From Hymenobacter polaris (GTDB taxonomy: Bacteria; Bacteroidota; Bacteroidia; Cytophagales; Hymenobacteraceae), in NCBI RefSeq assembly GCF_012927305.1, contig NZ_JABBGH010000002.1, positions 186,001-250,000 on the forward strand: DNA of 64,000 bases. The letters are read 5' to 3'. Position 1 is the stretch's first letter. Each line of letters begins with the position of its first letter. This document shows, piece after piece, positions 32,291 to 38,930 of the stretch. Below the pieces are notes generated by a model, which searched no databases, was not told the DNA's origin, and saw only the letters and a list, made by a program, of their open reading frames with translations. The position numbers were made by a program, and so were the translations under genes.

Positions 32291-32366
32291 GCGAGAGTAG
32301 CTCAGTTGGTAGAGCGCGACCTTGCCAAGGTCGAGGTCGCGAGTTCGAACCTCGTCTCCCGCTCCA
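32291..32366 (+). tRNA. tRNA-Gly (anticodon GCC), CCA encoded
   Basis: GCGAGAG acceptor, D arm GCTC/GAGC, anticodon loop with GCC (CTTGCCAAG), T arm GCGAG-TTCGAAC-CTCGT, discriminator T and an encoded CCA. The acceptor 3' strand is CTCCCGC, so position 4 is an A facing C, a mismatch where tRNA-Gly normally has G-C (GCGGGAG). Confidence 0.95.
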
Positions 32367-32372
32367 AATAAG

Positions 32373-32397
32373 ACGCCACCCTAGGGTGGCGTTTTTG
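32373..32397 (+). terminator. Terminator of tRNA-Gly built on a CCTAGG palindrome
   Basis: ACGCCACCCTAGGGTGGCGT followed by TTTTG: a 19-20 bp palindrome whose centre is CCCTAGGG. Folding as RNA leaves CTAG as a four-base loop. Confidence 0.85.
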
Positions 32398-32443
32398 TTT
32401 TTATGGCTTTATAGTCGCTCCATGCAAATGGTGAGGCACTAGC

Positions 32444-32810
32444 GCCGAGTTTCGGCAGGCTGTGGCTGCCCGCCTATCGGTGCGGCAGGTGCTAAAGCGC
32501 ATCAGCTTGGTGTCAACGGGTGGCAAATACAAAACGGAGCCTAGCCGCCTGCTCGTTGGGCGGAAATCGTAGTCAAAAATTCCGCTTACAGCTTCGCTTA
32601 TGAACTGAAGAAGCGGCTACTTAACGAAGAGATGAAAGCCTGGCGCCGTGAGGAATGTGGCCTGCACAAATGGCGAAGCCAGTCGATTACGCTGGAATTG
32701 CACCCCTGCGCTGGCATCGATAACGACTGCCGATTAGAAAATTTGCAGTTACTTTGCCCCGACTGCCACGCGCTGACCGGAAGCTATTGCGGTAAAAATA
32801 GGGTTGTAGT
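32444..32810 (+). pseudogene. Degraded HNH endonuclease gene
   Basis: Two frames together give an HNH-type protein. Frame one (from 32444) reads AEFRQAVAARLSVRQVLKRI then SLVSTGGKYKT; frame two reads NSAYSFAYELKKRLL, then CGLHKWRSQSITLELH and, after a corrupted HHIxGDN centre (HPCAGIDND), RLENLQLLCPDCHALTGSYC. These blocks occur in this order in intact HNH endonucleases of prophages and Bacteroidota. The frame change, the internal stop near 32570 and the damaged HNH core show it is dead. It lies between tRNA-Gly and tRNA-Leu, a common integration neighbourhood. Confidence 0.7.
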
Positions 32811-32827
32811 AGTAAATAACTGCTTGA

Positions 32828-32910
32828 GCCAGAGTGGTGTAATGGTAGCCACGAGGGACTTAAAATCCCTTGTCTTCACGGACGTACGGGTTCGAGTCCC
32901 GTCTCTGGTA
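32828..32910 (+). tRNA. tRNA-Leu (anticodon TAA)
   Basis: An 83-nt class II tRNA: acceptor GCCAGAG/CTCTGGT (one G-U at the end), anticodon stem AGGGA/TCCCT with loop CTTAAAA (anticodon TAA), a long variable arm (TGTCTTCACGGACGT region) and T arm ACGGG-TTCGAGT-CCCGT. Discriminator A; CCA is not encoded. Confidence 0.95.
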
Positions 32911-32931
32911 CAATAGCCGACAACCGGAAGA

Positions 32932-32979
32932 CCCGGAAAACCGCTTCTCGCGTCGTAGAAGCGATTTTCCGGGCTTTTT
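32932..32979 (+). terminator. Terminator of tRNA-Leu
   Basis: CCCGGAAAACCGCTTCT pairs with AGAAGCGATTTTCCGGG with one mismatch around an 8-nt loop; CTTTTTG follows. Confidence 0.85.
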
Positions 32980-33285
32980 GCGTAAAGGCCAATCGGTACT
33001 TCTGGATGAGAAGAGTGGCGTTTAGGAAGGGAACTTCGCCATTTCTATGCTGCCTAGTTATCTACTGTGCGCAGCAGTAGAAAAAATGCAGCCGGTGGTG
33101 CCCGGTGTACGTGTGCCTCGACGGGGCACGACTGGCGTGTGCGACGGGCAGCAGTTTCGGCGCCCATTTAATTAATACCAGCCAGCACCTGGTGTGGCCG
33201 GCGGCCGGAGAAGTAAGCACCGCTCCGGCCTAGGGCATCGAGCACTTACGCAAGAGTAGCAGCCTCGGCCCCGTGTAGGAAACAG
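32980..33285. other. About 300 bp without a recognisable feature
   Basis: Between the tRNA-Leu terminator and the ABC ATPase gene. Only short palindromic patches (TCGACGGGGCACGA region near 33118) and one CCTAGG site are visible; no coding region or RNA could be supported. Confidence 0.4.
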
Positions 33286-33293
33286 TATTTTTG
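33286..33293 (+). promoter_or_regulatory. Candidate -7 box TATTTTTG for the ABC ATPase gene
   Basis: Exact TAnnTTTG match 23 nt upstream of the ATG at 33317. No TTG at the expected -33 position, so support is modest. Confidence 0.4.
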
Positions 33294-33316
33294 CCTTCCC
33301 GCCACCTCCCCGCTAC

Positions 33317-34312
33317 ATGACTTCCGCTGCTCCGCTTTTGCTCGTCACCAACCTTAGCTTGGCCGAGCAGGGCGTGCAGGTACTGGCGCCACTTAGCTTC
33401 GAGCTGGCGGCGGGGCAGCGCCTGGCGGTGGTAGGTGCCAGCGGGGCCGGCAAAAGCACGCTGCTGCAGCTGCTGGCGGGACTAGTGCAGCCCAGCACCG
33501 GCGACGTGCGCGTGGCCGGCCGGCGCGTGATGCGGCCCGCCGATGCGCTGGTGCCTGGCCACCCCGGCGTAGCCTACCTGTCCCAAAAGTCTGATTTGCC
33601 GCGCTTTCTGCGGGTCGAGCAGGTGCTGCGCTATGCCAGCCAGCGCCCAGCCGCCGAAACCCAGCGCCTGCTGGTGCTGTGCCGCATAGCCCACTTGCTG
33701 CCGCGCAAAACCCACGAGCTGAGCGGCGGCGAGCAGCAGCGCGTGGCCTTGGCCCGGCTGCTGCTGGGGTCGCCTAGGCTGCTGCTGCTCGACGAGCCAT
33801 TCTCGAACCTAGACCGGGGCCACAAGCGCGAACTGCAGCAGGTGCTGGAAGATGTGGGCAGCCAGTTGGCCATCACCAGCGTGCTGGTATCGCACGATGC
33901 CACCGACACCCTAGGCTGGGCCGACGAGCTGCTGGTGCTGCACCGGGGCCGAGTGGTGCAGCGCGGCACGCCTCAGCAGCTGTACCAGCAGCCTGCCAAC
34001 GCCTACGTGGGCGGCCTGCTGGGCGATTTTAGCTTGCTGCATGGCCCCGACCGGCCCGACCAAGCTACGGCCGCGCTGGCTACTGCGCTGCTGCTGCGCC
34101 CCGAGCAGTTGCGCCTGACGCGGTCTAAGACCGCCGGCCAGCCAGGGCGGGTGCGGGCCGTGCGCTACCAGGGCGGCTACTATGAAGTAGAAGTGCAGCT
34201 GGCGGCCAGCGTAGTGCGGGTGCCCGCCAGCGCACCGCTCGCCGTAGGAGCTGCCTGCACGGTAGCGTTGGCCGCCCCTGGCTGGCCCGTGCCGCTAGCC
34301 GACGGCGAGTAG
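33317..34312 (+). CDS. ABC transporter ATP-binding protein with TOBE-like C-terminal region
   Basis: A 331-aa ABC ATPase. Walker A GASGAGKST (residues 40-48), Q-loop in YLSQKSD, signature LSGGEQQR, Walker B LLLLDEPFSNLD, H-loop VSHD. After the nucleotide-binding domain (to about 225) a C-terminal region of about 90 residues (LLRPEQLRLT ... VRYQGGYYEVEVQL) resembles the TOBE domain of importer ATPases of the CysA/PotA/FbpC group. No permease or binding protein is adjacent, so the substrate is unknown. It ends 9 bp from the convergent GDSL esterase gene. Confidence 0.88.
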   Translation: MTSAAPLLLVTNLSLAEQGVQVLAPLSFELAAGQRLAVVGASGAGKSTLLQLLAGLVQPSTGDVRVAGRRVMRPADALVPGHPGVAYLSQKSDLPRFLRVEQVLRYASQRPAAETQRLLVLCRIAHLLPRKTHELSGGEQQRVALARLLLGSPRLLLLDEPFSNLDRGHKRELQQVLEDVGSQLAITSVLVSHDATDTLGWADELLVLHRGRVVQRGTPQQLYQQPANAYVGGLLGDFSLLHGPDRPDQATAALATALLLRPEQLRLTRSKTAGQPGRVRAVRYQGGYYEVEVQLAASVVRVPASAPLAVGAACTVALAAPGWPVPLADGE

Positions 34313-34321
34313 CCGGAACTG

Positions 34322-34915
34322 CTAGGCGGGCGTATGGCGCTGGGCTAGCAGCGGGGCCAGCACCGCCCATACGTTGGCTGCCAGCACCTGCTGGCCGGCG
34401 GCGTTGGGGTGCACGCGGTCGGGCAGGTTTAGCTCGGGGCGGCCCAGCACGCCGGCCAGCAGGTGCGGAATGAAGGCGACGCCCTCGGCCGCGGCTAGCT
34501 GGCGAAACAGGCCGCCAAATTCCTGGGCATAAGTGCGCAGGGCTGGCACGCCCAGCGGGCCCAGGTCGAAAGGAAACTCGAGGCCCGCCAGCACCAGCAG
34601 GGCCGCCGGAAACTGCTGCCGCACCGCCTGTAGGATGGCTCGCAGGTTGGCGGTAGTATCGCGCAGGGGCACGCCGCGCAGGCCGTCGTTGGCCCCTAGG
34701 GCCAGCACAAATACGTCGGGTGCCTGGCGGGCCAGCACCGCGGGCAGGCGCTGGCGGCCCCCGGCGCTAGTTTCGCCGCTTACGCCGTAGTTGAGGGCGC
34801 GGTAGGGCAGGCCCGCCGCGTCGAGCTTGTGCTGCACGCGGGCCGGGAAGCTATCGGCGGCCGGCAGGCCGTAGCCGGCCGTTAGGCTATCGCCAAAGAA
34901 AATAATGTTTTGCAT
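34322..34915 (-). CDS. GDSL/SGNH arylesterase (TesA-like)
   Basis: A 197-aa SGNH hydrolase. Block I FFGDSLTAGYGL has the nucleophile Ser10, block II NYGVSGETSAGG the oxyanion Gly, block III LGANDGLRG the Asn, and block V LPDRVHPNAAGQ the catalytic Asp and His. The closest functional type is TesA/arylesterase, a thioesterase/lysophospholipase. E. coli TesA is periplasmic, but no signal peptide is visible here (MQNIIFFGDSL), so the protein appears cytoplasmic or uses a start I did not identify. Confidence 0.93.
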   Translation of the reverse strand: MQNIIFFGDSLTAGYGLPAADSFPARVQHKLDAAGLPYRALNYGVSGETSAGGRQRLPAVLARQAPDVFVLALGANDGLRGVPLRDTTANLRAILQAVRQQFPAALLVLAGLEFPFDLGPLGVPALRTYAQEFGGLFRQLAAAEGVAFIPHLLAGVLGRPELNLPDRVHPNAAGQQVLAANVWAVLAPLLAQRHTPA

Positions 34916-35025
34916 AAGAAAGCTGCCCCGCCCACCGGCCCCCTAGGGAGCTGGCGGCCGGGCAGCAGCAGAAAGTTAGACGGCAGGGGCGGCCGCGGGC
35001 TTGCTACCGAGCCAGCCCCTAGGGC

Positions 35026-35640
35026 CTACATGCGGGCAAAGTGCCCGGCGGCTTGCCGGGCGCCCTCGTCGGTGCACAGGCCCCGGATGTAATACAAAAA
35101 AACGCTCCGAAATATCTCCGCGGAGGACGCCATCGGTGGGAAAATATTGGGCGTGAGCACGATGCCTAGCTGCTGCACGATGATGATGGTGACCAGCTGA
35201 ATATTGATGTCACTGCGAAACAGCCCCTGCCGGATGCCATCGTTGAGCAGCTGTTGCAACTGCGGCGAGGAGTAAGCCGCCAGGTGGTCTTGCAACAGCT
35301 CCCAGGCCGGCGCGTGCTGGCGCAGGTCGGCCAGGTACTGCGGGCTGGTAGCGGCCAGGTCGGTGATGGAGTAGCCAATCAGCCCAAAAAGCCGCTCCAC
35401 GGCCGATGGAAACACTTGGTAAAGGCGCACGTGGTCGAGCTTCTGGCGCTCCAGGTCGAGCTGCAGGGCGTGGCGCAGCAGCTCGGTGCGGGTGGGGTAG
35501 CGGGCAGCAAAGGCGGCGGCCGGCAGGTTTTCGGCCTGGGCCAGGTCGGTCTCGCTGGGCGCGGCCACGCCCTGCTGGCGTAGCAATACCATAGTAGCCG
35601 CGGGCGGGGTGGGAAGGAAGGGAGCGGTAGCCGTGGCCAT
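35026..35640 (-). CDS. TetR-like regulator with divergent DNA-binding domain
   Basis: A 204-aa all-helical protein. The middle and C-terminal part (about 60-204: LLRHALQLDLERQKLDHVRLYQVF ... LGIVLTPNIFPPMASSAEIF) resembles TetR ligand-binding domains, with the pattern of nine helices. The N-terminal 55 residues align in layout with a TetR helix-turn-helix (LRQQGVAAPSETDLAQAENL PAAAFAARYPTRTELLRHAL) but lack the usual conserved Gly and aromatic residues of the recognition turn. It may still bind DNA or may have lost that activity. It lies upstream of nothing on its strand and next to cruF; control of pigment genes is possible but unproven. Confidence 0.55.
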   Translation of the reverse strand: MATATAPFLPTPPAATMVLLRQQGVAAPSETDLAQAENLPAAAFAARYPTRTELLRHALQLDLERQKLDHVRLYQVFPSAVERLFGLIGYSITDLAATSPQYLADLRQHAPAWELLQDHLAAYSSPQLQQLLNDGIRQGLFRSDINIQLVTIIIVQQLGIVLTPNIFPPMASSAEIFRSVFLYYIRGLCTDEGARQAAGHFARM

Positions 35641-35692
35641 AACGAAAAGAGATAGTGCGAGTACCACTCAAACGGTGCGCCCTAGGCCCCGG

Positions 35693-36391
35693 TTAGGCTA
35701 GCAGCCAACCCAACCCGAAAAAGAATAGCAGCTGCACCAAATAAACCAGCGGCACCAGCGCATTGCGCTTGACGAAGCCGGCGCGCACAAACAGCAGCTG
35801 CGTGACGAGCGCAAGCAGAAACCAGTCGCGGAAGTTCTTGAGCGGAATAATGTTGCCCGCCCACTGCCAGAAATCGAGGCGGCTGGCTACCGGCTCCAGG
35901 CACAAATCGAAGCCCACCATGAGGGCGGCGCCCACCAACACCCGCACCCAGCTGGGCACCGGCAGGTAGGCGGCCAGCATACCGGCCAAGTACGTCACTA
36001 CCACCCAGTTCAAGCCAATTAGCCAGGGCACGTCGCCCCACTGCGGGCCTAGGGTGTGGCCATAGGCGTAGCTGCCGAAAAGGATGGGCCCGTGCACCCC
36101 CAGCAGGCGCGCAATGATGTCGCCGTGCACGCCCACAAACTCGGCCAGGAAGCCTAGCAGAAACACCTGCACCGCAAACAGCCAGAACAGCACGCCCCGC
36201 CCCGGCTGAAACGCCGCCAGCAGCCCCGCCGTCAGCAGCAGCGTGAGGGGCGTGAACCTGAGGTAGAAGGCCGGGTCGTGGCTGAAAGCTAACCCCACAA
36301 ACCCGGTGAGGTGAAACAGCAGCACCAGTCCCTGCGCCAGCCGCAGCCGTGTGGGGGTAGCCGGCGGCGCGGGTATAGTCGAAAACTCCAT
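35693..36391 (-). CDS. cruF: Carotenoid 1',2'-hydratase-like membrane protein
   Basis: A 232-aa integral membrane protein with about seven hydrophobic helices. Conserved polar residues in membrane segments match the CruF/bisanhydrobacterioruberin-hydratase family (DUF422): LAEFVGVHGDIIARLLGVHG, FGSYAYGHTLGPQWGDVPWL, LNWVVVTYLAG, and MVGFDLCLEPVASRLDFWQW. CruF adds water across the 1',2' double bond of a psi end group. Together with the CrtD-like desaturase encoded just upstream, it would give 1'-hydroxy-3',4'-didehydro ends as in flexixanthin-type pigments (inference from the pair). The two genes are separated by 87 bp holding a small inverted repeat. Confidence 0.8.
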   Translation of the reverse strand: MEFSTIPAPPATPTRLRLAQGLVLLFHLTGFVGLAFSHDPAFYLRFTPLTLLLTAGLLAAFQPGRGVLFWLFAVQVFLLGFLAEFVGVHGDIIARLLGVHGPILFGSYAYGHTLGPQWGDVPWLIGLNWVVVTYLAGMLAAYLPVPSWVRVLVGAALMVGFDLCLEPVASRLDFWQWAGNIIPLKNFRDWFLLALVTQLLFVRAGFVKRNALVPLVYLVQLLFFFGLGWLLA

Positions 36392-36402
36392 AATTCGCTT
36401 TG

Positions 36403-36473
36403 AATTATGAATTAGAAATTACGAATTGCTGACTAAGTCATTATGTCAATTCACAATTTTCTAATTCATAATT
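36403..36473. repeat. AT-rich inverted repeat between crtD-like gene and cruF
   Basis: AATTATGAATTAGAAATT (36403-36420) and AATTTTCTAATTCATAATT (36455-36473) are near-perfect reverse complements around a 34-nt spacer. It is the only strongly AT-rich stretch within the carotenoid pair and sits 5 bp beyond the desaturase stop. Confidence 0.75.
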
Positions 36474-36478
36474 AACTC

Positions 36479-37987
36479 TTAACCAATTAGCTCGGCCACG
36501 ATTTTGGCCGAAAGTAAACACAAGGGAATGCCGCCGCCCGGATGCACCGAGCCGCCGCAAAAGTACAGCCCATCGAGGCGGCCCGAAAAGTTGGGGTGCC
36601 GCCAAAAGGCCGCCAGCGCGTTGTTGCTGGCGCTGCCGTAGAGGGCACCCCCTAGGGAGGAGGTGTCGGCCGCAATCTGGGGGGGCGTCCATACCTTCTC
36701 GGCAGCAATAAGCGGTTCTACATCAACGCCCAGGGCCCGGTGCAGGCGGGCCAGCACGGCGCGCCGGGTGCGCTGCGTGAGGGCGGCCCAGTCCTGGCCC
36801 TGGTCGTGGGGCACGTTCACCATCACAAACCAGTTTTCGTGCCCTGGGGGCGCGTCGGCGGGCGTTTTCTTGCTGGTGATGTTCACGTACACTGTCACGT
36901 CGTCGGCCAGGGTTTTCTGTTGGAAAATGGCGTCGAACTCGGCTTTATAGTCTTGCGAGAAGAAGATGTTGTGCACGTCCAGCTCGGCAAACTCGCGGGT
37001 GATGCCCCAGTAAAAAATAAGCGCCGAAGAAGAGCGGGGCTGCGCAAGGGTACGCTCGGGGGCGGGGTGGCTGGGCAGCAGGCGGCGGTAGGTGGGCACC
37101 ACGTCCATGTTGCTCACTACCAGCCCAAAATCGTATACGTCGTGGTCGGTGCGCACGGCCGTGATGTGCCCGCCGGCCGCGATAATCTCGCGCACGGGCT
37201 CGTTGAAGCGGAACTTCACCCCAAACTCCTCGGCCAGGCGGTGCAGGCTGCTGGCAATGGCGTAGATGCCGCCCTCGGGGTAGAAGGCGCCGATGCCGTG
37301 CTCGAGGTGCGGAATAAGCGAGAGTGTGGCCGGCGCCTGGTAGGGGTCCGAGCCGTTGTAGGTGGCGTAGCGGTCGAAGAGCTGCACCAGGCGCGCATCC
37401 TGCCCGAAGGCTTTTTGGTGGCGCGCGTGCATGGTGCTGGCCAGCCCTAGGGAGGGCAGGGCGGCCACGGCCTTCAGGGTTTCGGCGCGCAGGTAGGTGC
37501 CGGGCCGGTGCAGCGACTTGTGCAGGAAGGTGCCCGCCGTGGCGTCGTAGGCGCGCCCGCTGCGAGTTAGAAACTGCTCGACTTCCGGGGCCGGCACGCC
37601 CAGCTTGGCTTCTACCTCGGCCGCGAAGCGCGGGGCGTCGGCCCAGGCCGTGAGGCGGGTGCCATCGGCAAAGAAGTACTGGGTGATGGGGTCGAGGCGC
37701 TCGTAGCGGAAGTAATCGGTGGGTTCGCGGTGAGCCAGCCGAAAAATATCGTCCACCAGCTGCGGCAGCGTGAACAGCGAGGGGCCCGCGTCGAAGCGGT
37801 AGGCGCCGGCCGGCCCCCCTAGGCTGAACTCGTGCATCTTGCCCCCAAACGAAGCGGCGGCCTCGAACACCGTAACCGGGTGCCCGGCCACGGCCAGCCG
37901 CACCGCCGCCGCCAGCCCCGCCACGCCGGCCCCAATAATGGCCACGGGCTGCCGCGGGGTTGGGCTTTTTTGTTTTGTCGTAAACAC
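36479..37987 (-). CDS. crtD: Phytoene desaturase family FAD oxidoreductase, CrtD-like
   Basis: A 502-aa flavoprotein of the CrtI family. The dinucleotide-binding motif is VAIIGAGVAGLAAAVRLAVAG, followed by VFEAAASFGGKMHEF and FDAGPSLFTLP; the C-terminal signature is LYFCGGSVHPGGGIPLCLLS. Among CrtI relatives the HPGGGIP end and the neighbouring cruF point to CrtD (1-hydroxycarotenoid 3,4-desaturase) rather than primary phytoene desaturase, though the split is not certain from motifs. ATG 37987 starts MFTTKQKSPTPRQPVAIIG. The upstream region is divergent from the riboswitch at 38108. Confidence 0.8.
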   Translation of the reverse strand: MFTTKQKSPTPRQPVAIIGAGVAGLAAAVRLAVAGHPVTVFEAAASFGGKMHEFSLGGPAGAYRFDAGPSLFTLPQLVDDIFRLAHREPTDYFRYERLDPITQYFFADGTRLTAWADAPRFAAEVEAKLGVPAPEVEQFLTRSGRAYDATAGTFLHKSLHRPGTYLRAETLKAVAALPSLGLASTMHARHQKAFGQDARLVQLFDRYATYNGSDPYQAPATLSLIPHLEHGIGAFYPEGGIYAIASSLHRLAEEFGVKFRFNEPVREIIAAGGHITAVRTDHDVYDFGLVVSNMDVVPTYRRLLPSHPAPERTLAQPRSSSALIFYWGITREFAELDVHNIFFSQDYKAEFDAIFQQKTLADDVTVYVNITSKKTPADAPPGHENWFVMVNVPHDQGQDWAALTQRTRRAVLARLHRALGVDVEPLIAAEKVWTPPQIAADTSSLGGALYGSASNNALAAFWRHPNFSGRLDGLYFCGGSVHPGGGIPLCLLSAKIVAELIG

Positions 37988-38063
37988 TGGGCTGATAACC
38001 GTTGGGGCCGGGGTAGAAGTTGCCCGGCCCGGACGAAAATACCGCCCGGCGGCCGCCGCGCCC

Positions 38064-38071
38064 TACCTTCG
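38064..38071 (+). promoter_or_regulatory. Candidate -7 box TACCTTCG ahead of the riboswitch
   Basis: Seven of eight positions match TAnnTTTG, and it lies about 37-45 nt before the first conserved riboswitch bases, a sensible distance for its transcript start. No clear -33 TTG. Confidence 0.3.
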
Positions 38072-38107
38072 GGGCGGTTTACAGCTGCTTCGATTTCAAC
38101 AATCAAC

Positions 38108-38290
38108 CAGCGGACGGTTTTTGGCCCTCGGGCCAGAATGAAAAGGGAAGCGGGTGAAACTCCCGCACAGACGCGCTACTGTAAGTGCCATTGCGGCCTC
38201 CGCCCCCTAGTTTTCCATTGGCTAGCCCTAGGGCCGGCTGAGAAGGAAGGGCGGCCGGCCGGCACAGAGTCAGGAGACCTGCCGGCCGCC
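38108..38290 (+). promoter_or_regulatory. Cobalamin (AdoCbl-type) riboswitch
   Basis: The conserved B12 aptamer landmarks occur in order: AATGAAAAGGGAAGCGGGTG followed by AAACTCCCGC, then the B12-box region CGCTACTGTAAGTGCCATTG, a GAGAAGGAAGGGCG block equal to the GGGAAGG element, and near the 3' end AGAGTCAGGAGACCTGCC, the hallmark of the class. Closing stem partners are GC-rich. It is oriented toward the acyl-CoA thioesterase gene at 38459; no cobalamin synthesis, transport or B12-dependent enzyme gene follows. The 168 nt between aptamer and gene contain a GC hairpin (CGGCCAGC/GCTGGCCG) and a possible 23-codon frame. Confidence 0.88.
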
Positions 38291-38458
38291 ATTTGATGCT
38301 TCCTCCGCGCTTTGAGGCTCCGCATCAGGTTTGGCACGCCGGCGGCCAGCGGCTGCCCGGCGCAGCGGCTGGCCGGGGCGTAGCTGGGCCTATATGAAGG
38401 AGTTAGGGTGGGCAGGAGGTGAGTCGGGCGCTGGGCCATTACCCCTCAACTGCTACCC

Positions 38459-38863
38459 ATGCTAGCCCTCGCCGACCAGATTGCCCGCGCCGAAACGCGC
38501 ATCTTCAAAGCCGTTTTTCCGAACACGGTCAACCACTACGATACGCTGTTTGGCGGCGCCACGCTGCACATGATGGACGAAGTGGCCTTCATCACGGCCA
38601 CGCGTTTTTCGCGCCTGAAAATGGTAACGGTATCTTCCGACAAAGTCGATTTCACCCACCCCATTCCGGGAGGTACGCTGGTCGAGCTGATTGGCAACGT
38701 GGTGCGGGTAGGCACTACCAGCCTGCAAGTGCGCGTCGAATTATTTGTGGAGCAGATGTACTCGGAGGACCGCCTGCTGGCCGTAACGGGCTCGTTCACA
38801 TTCGTGGCCGTAGACGACCAGCGCCGGCCCACGCCCATTCGGCCGGTGGCCGCCGCGGGGTAA
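38459..38863 (+). CDS. Acyl-CoA thioesterase, hotdog fold (YciA-like)
   Basis: A 134-aa single hotdog domain. The signature FPNTVNHYDTLFGGATLHMMDE matches the active-site loop of YciA/BACH thioesterases, with the catalytic Asp/Glu at the DE end, followed by ITATRFSRLKMVTVSSDKVDF and the strand GTLVELIGNVVRVGTTSLQV. It hydrolyses acyl-CoA to free acid and CoA; chain preference cannot be told. It is the first gene downstream of a cobalamin riboswitch, an unexpected partner. Its ATG overlaps the end of a 23-codon frame (38394-38465). A short family A palindrome follows. Confidence 0.9.
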   Translation: MLALADQIARAETRIFKAVFPNTVNHYDTLFGGATLHMMDEVAFITATRFSRLKMVTVSSDKVDFTHPIPGGTLVELIGNVVRVGTTSLQVRVELFVEQMYSEDRLLAVTGSFTFVAVDDQRRPTPIRPVAAAG

Positions 38864-38875
38864 ACGTAAGAGCAG

Positions 38876-38914
38876 AAAGAACGTCGTGCTGACGCAGGAA
38901 GCATGACGTTCTTT
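38876..38914. repeat. Short family A palindrome (terminator-like)
   Basis: AAAGAACGTCGTGCT and AAGCATGACGTTCTTT are imperfect reverse complements, equal to the outer arms of the family A REP-like element. It lies between the convergent thioesterase and rlmI genes. Confidence 0.75.
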
Positions 38915-38930
38915 ACTGGTTATTGACAGC

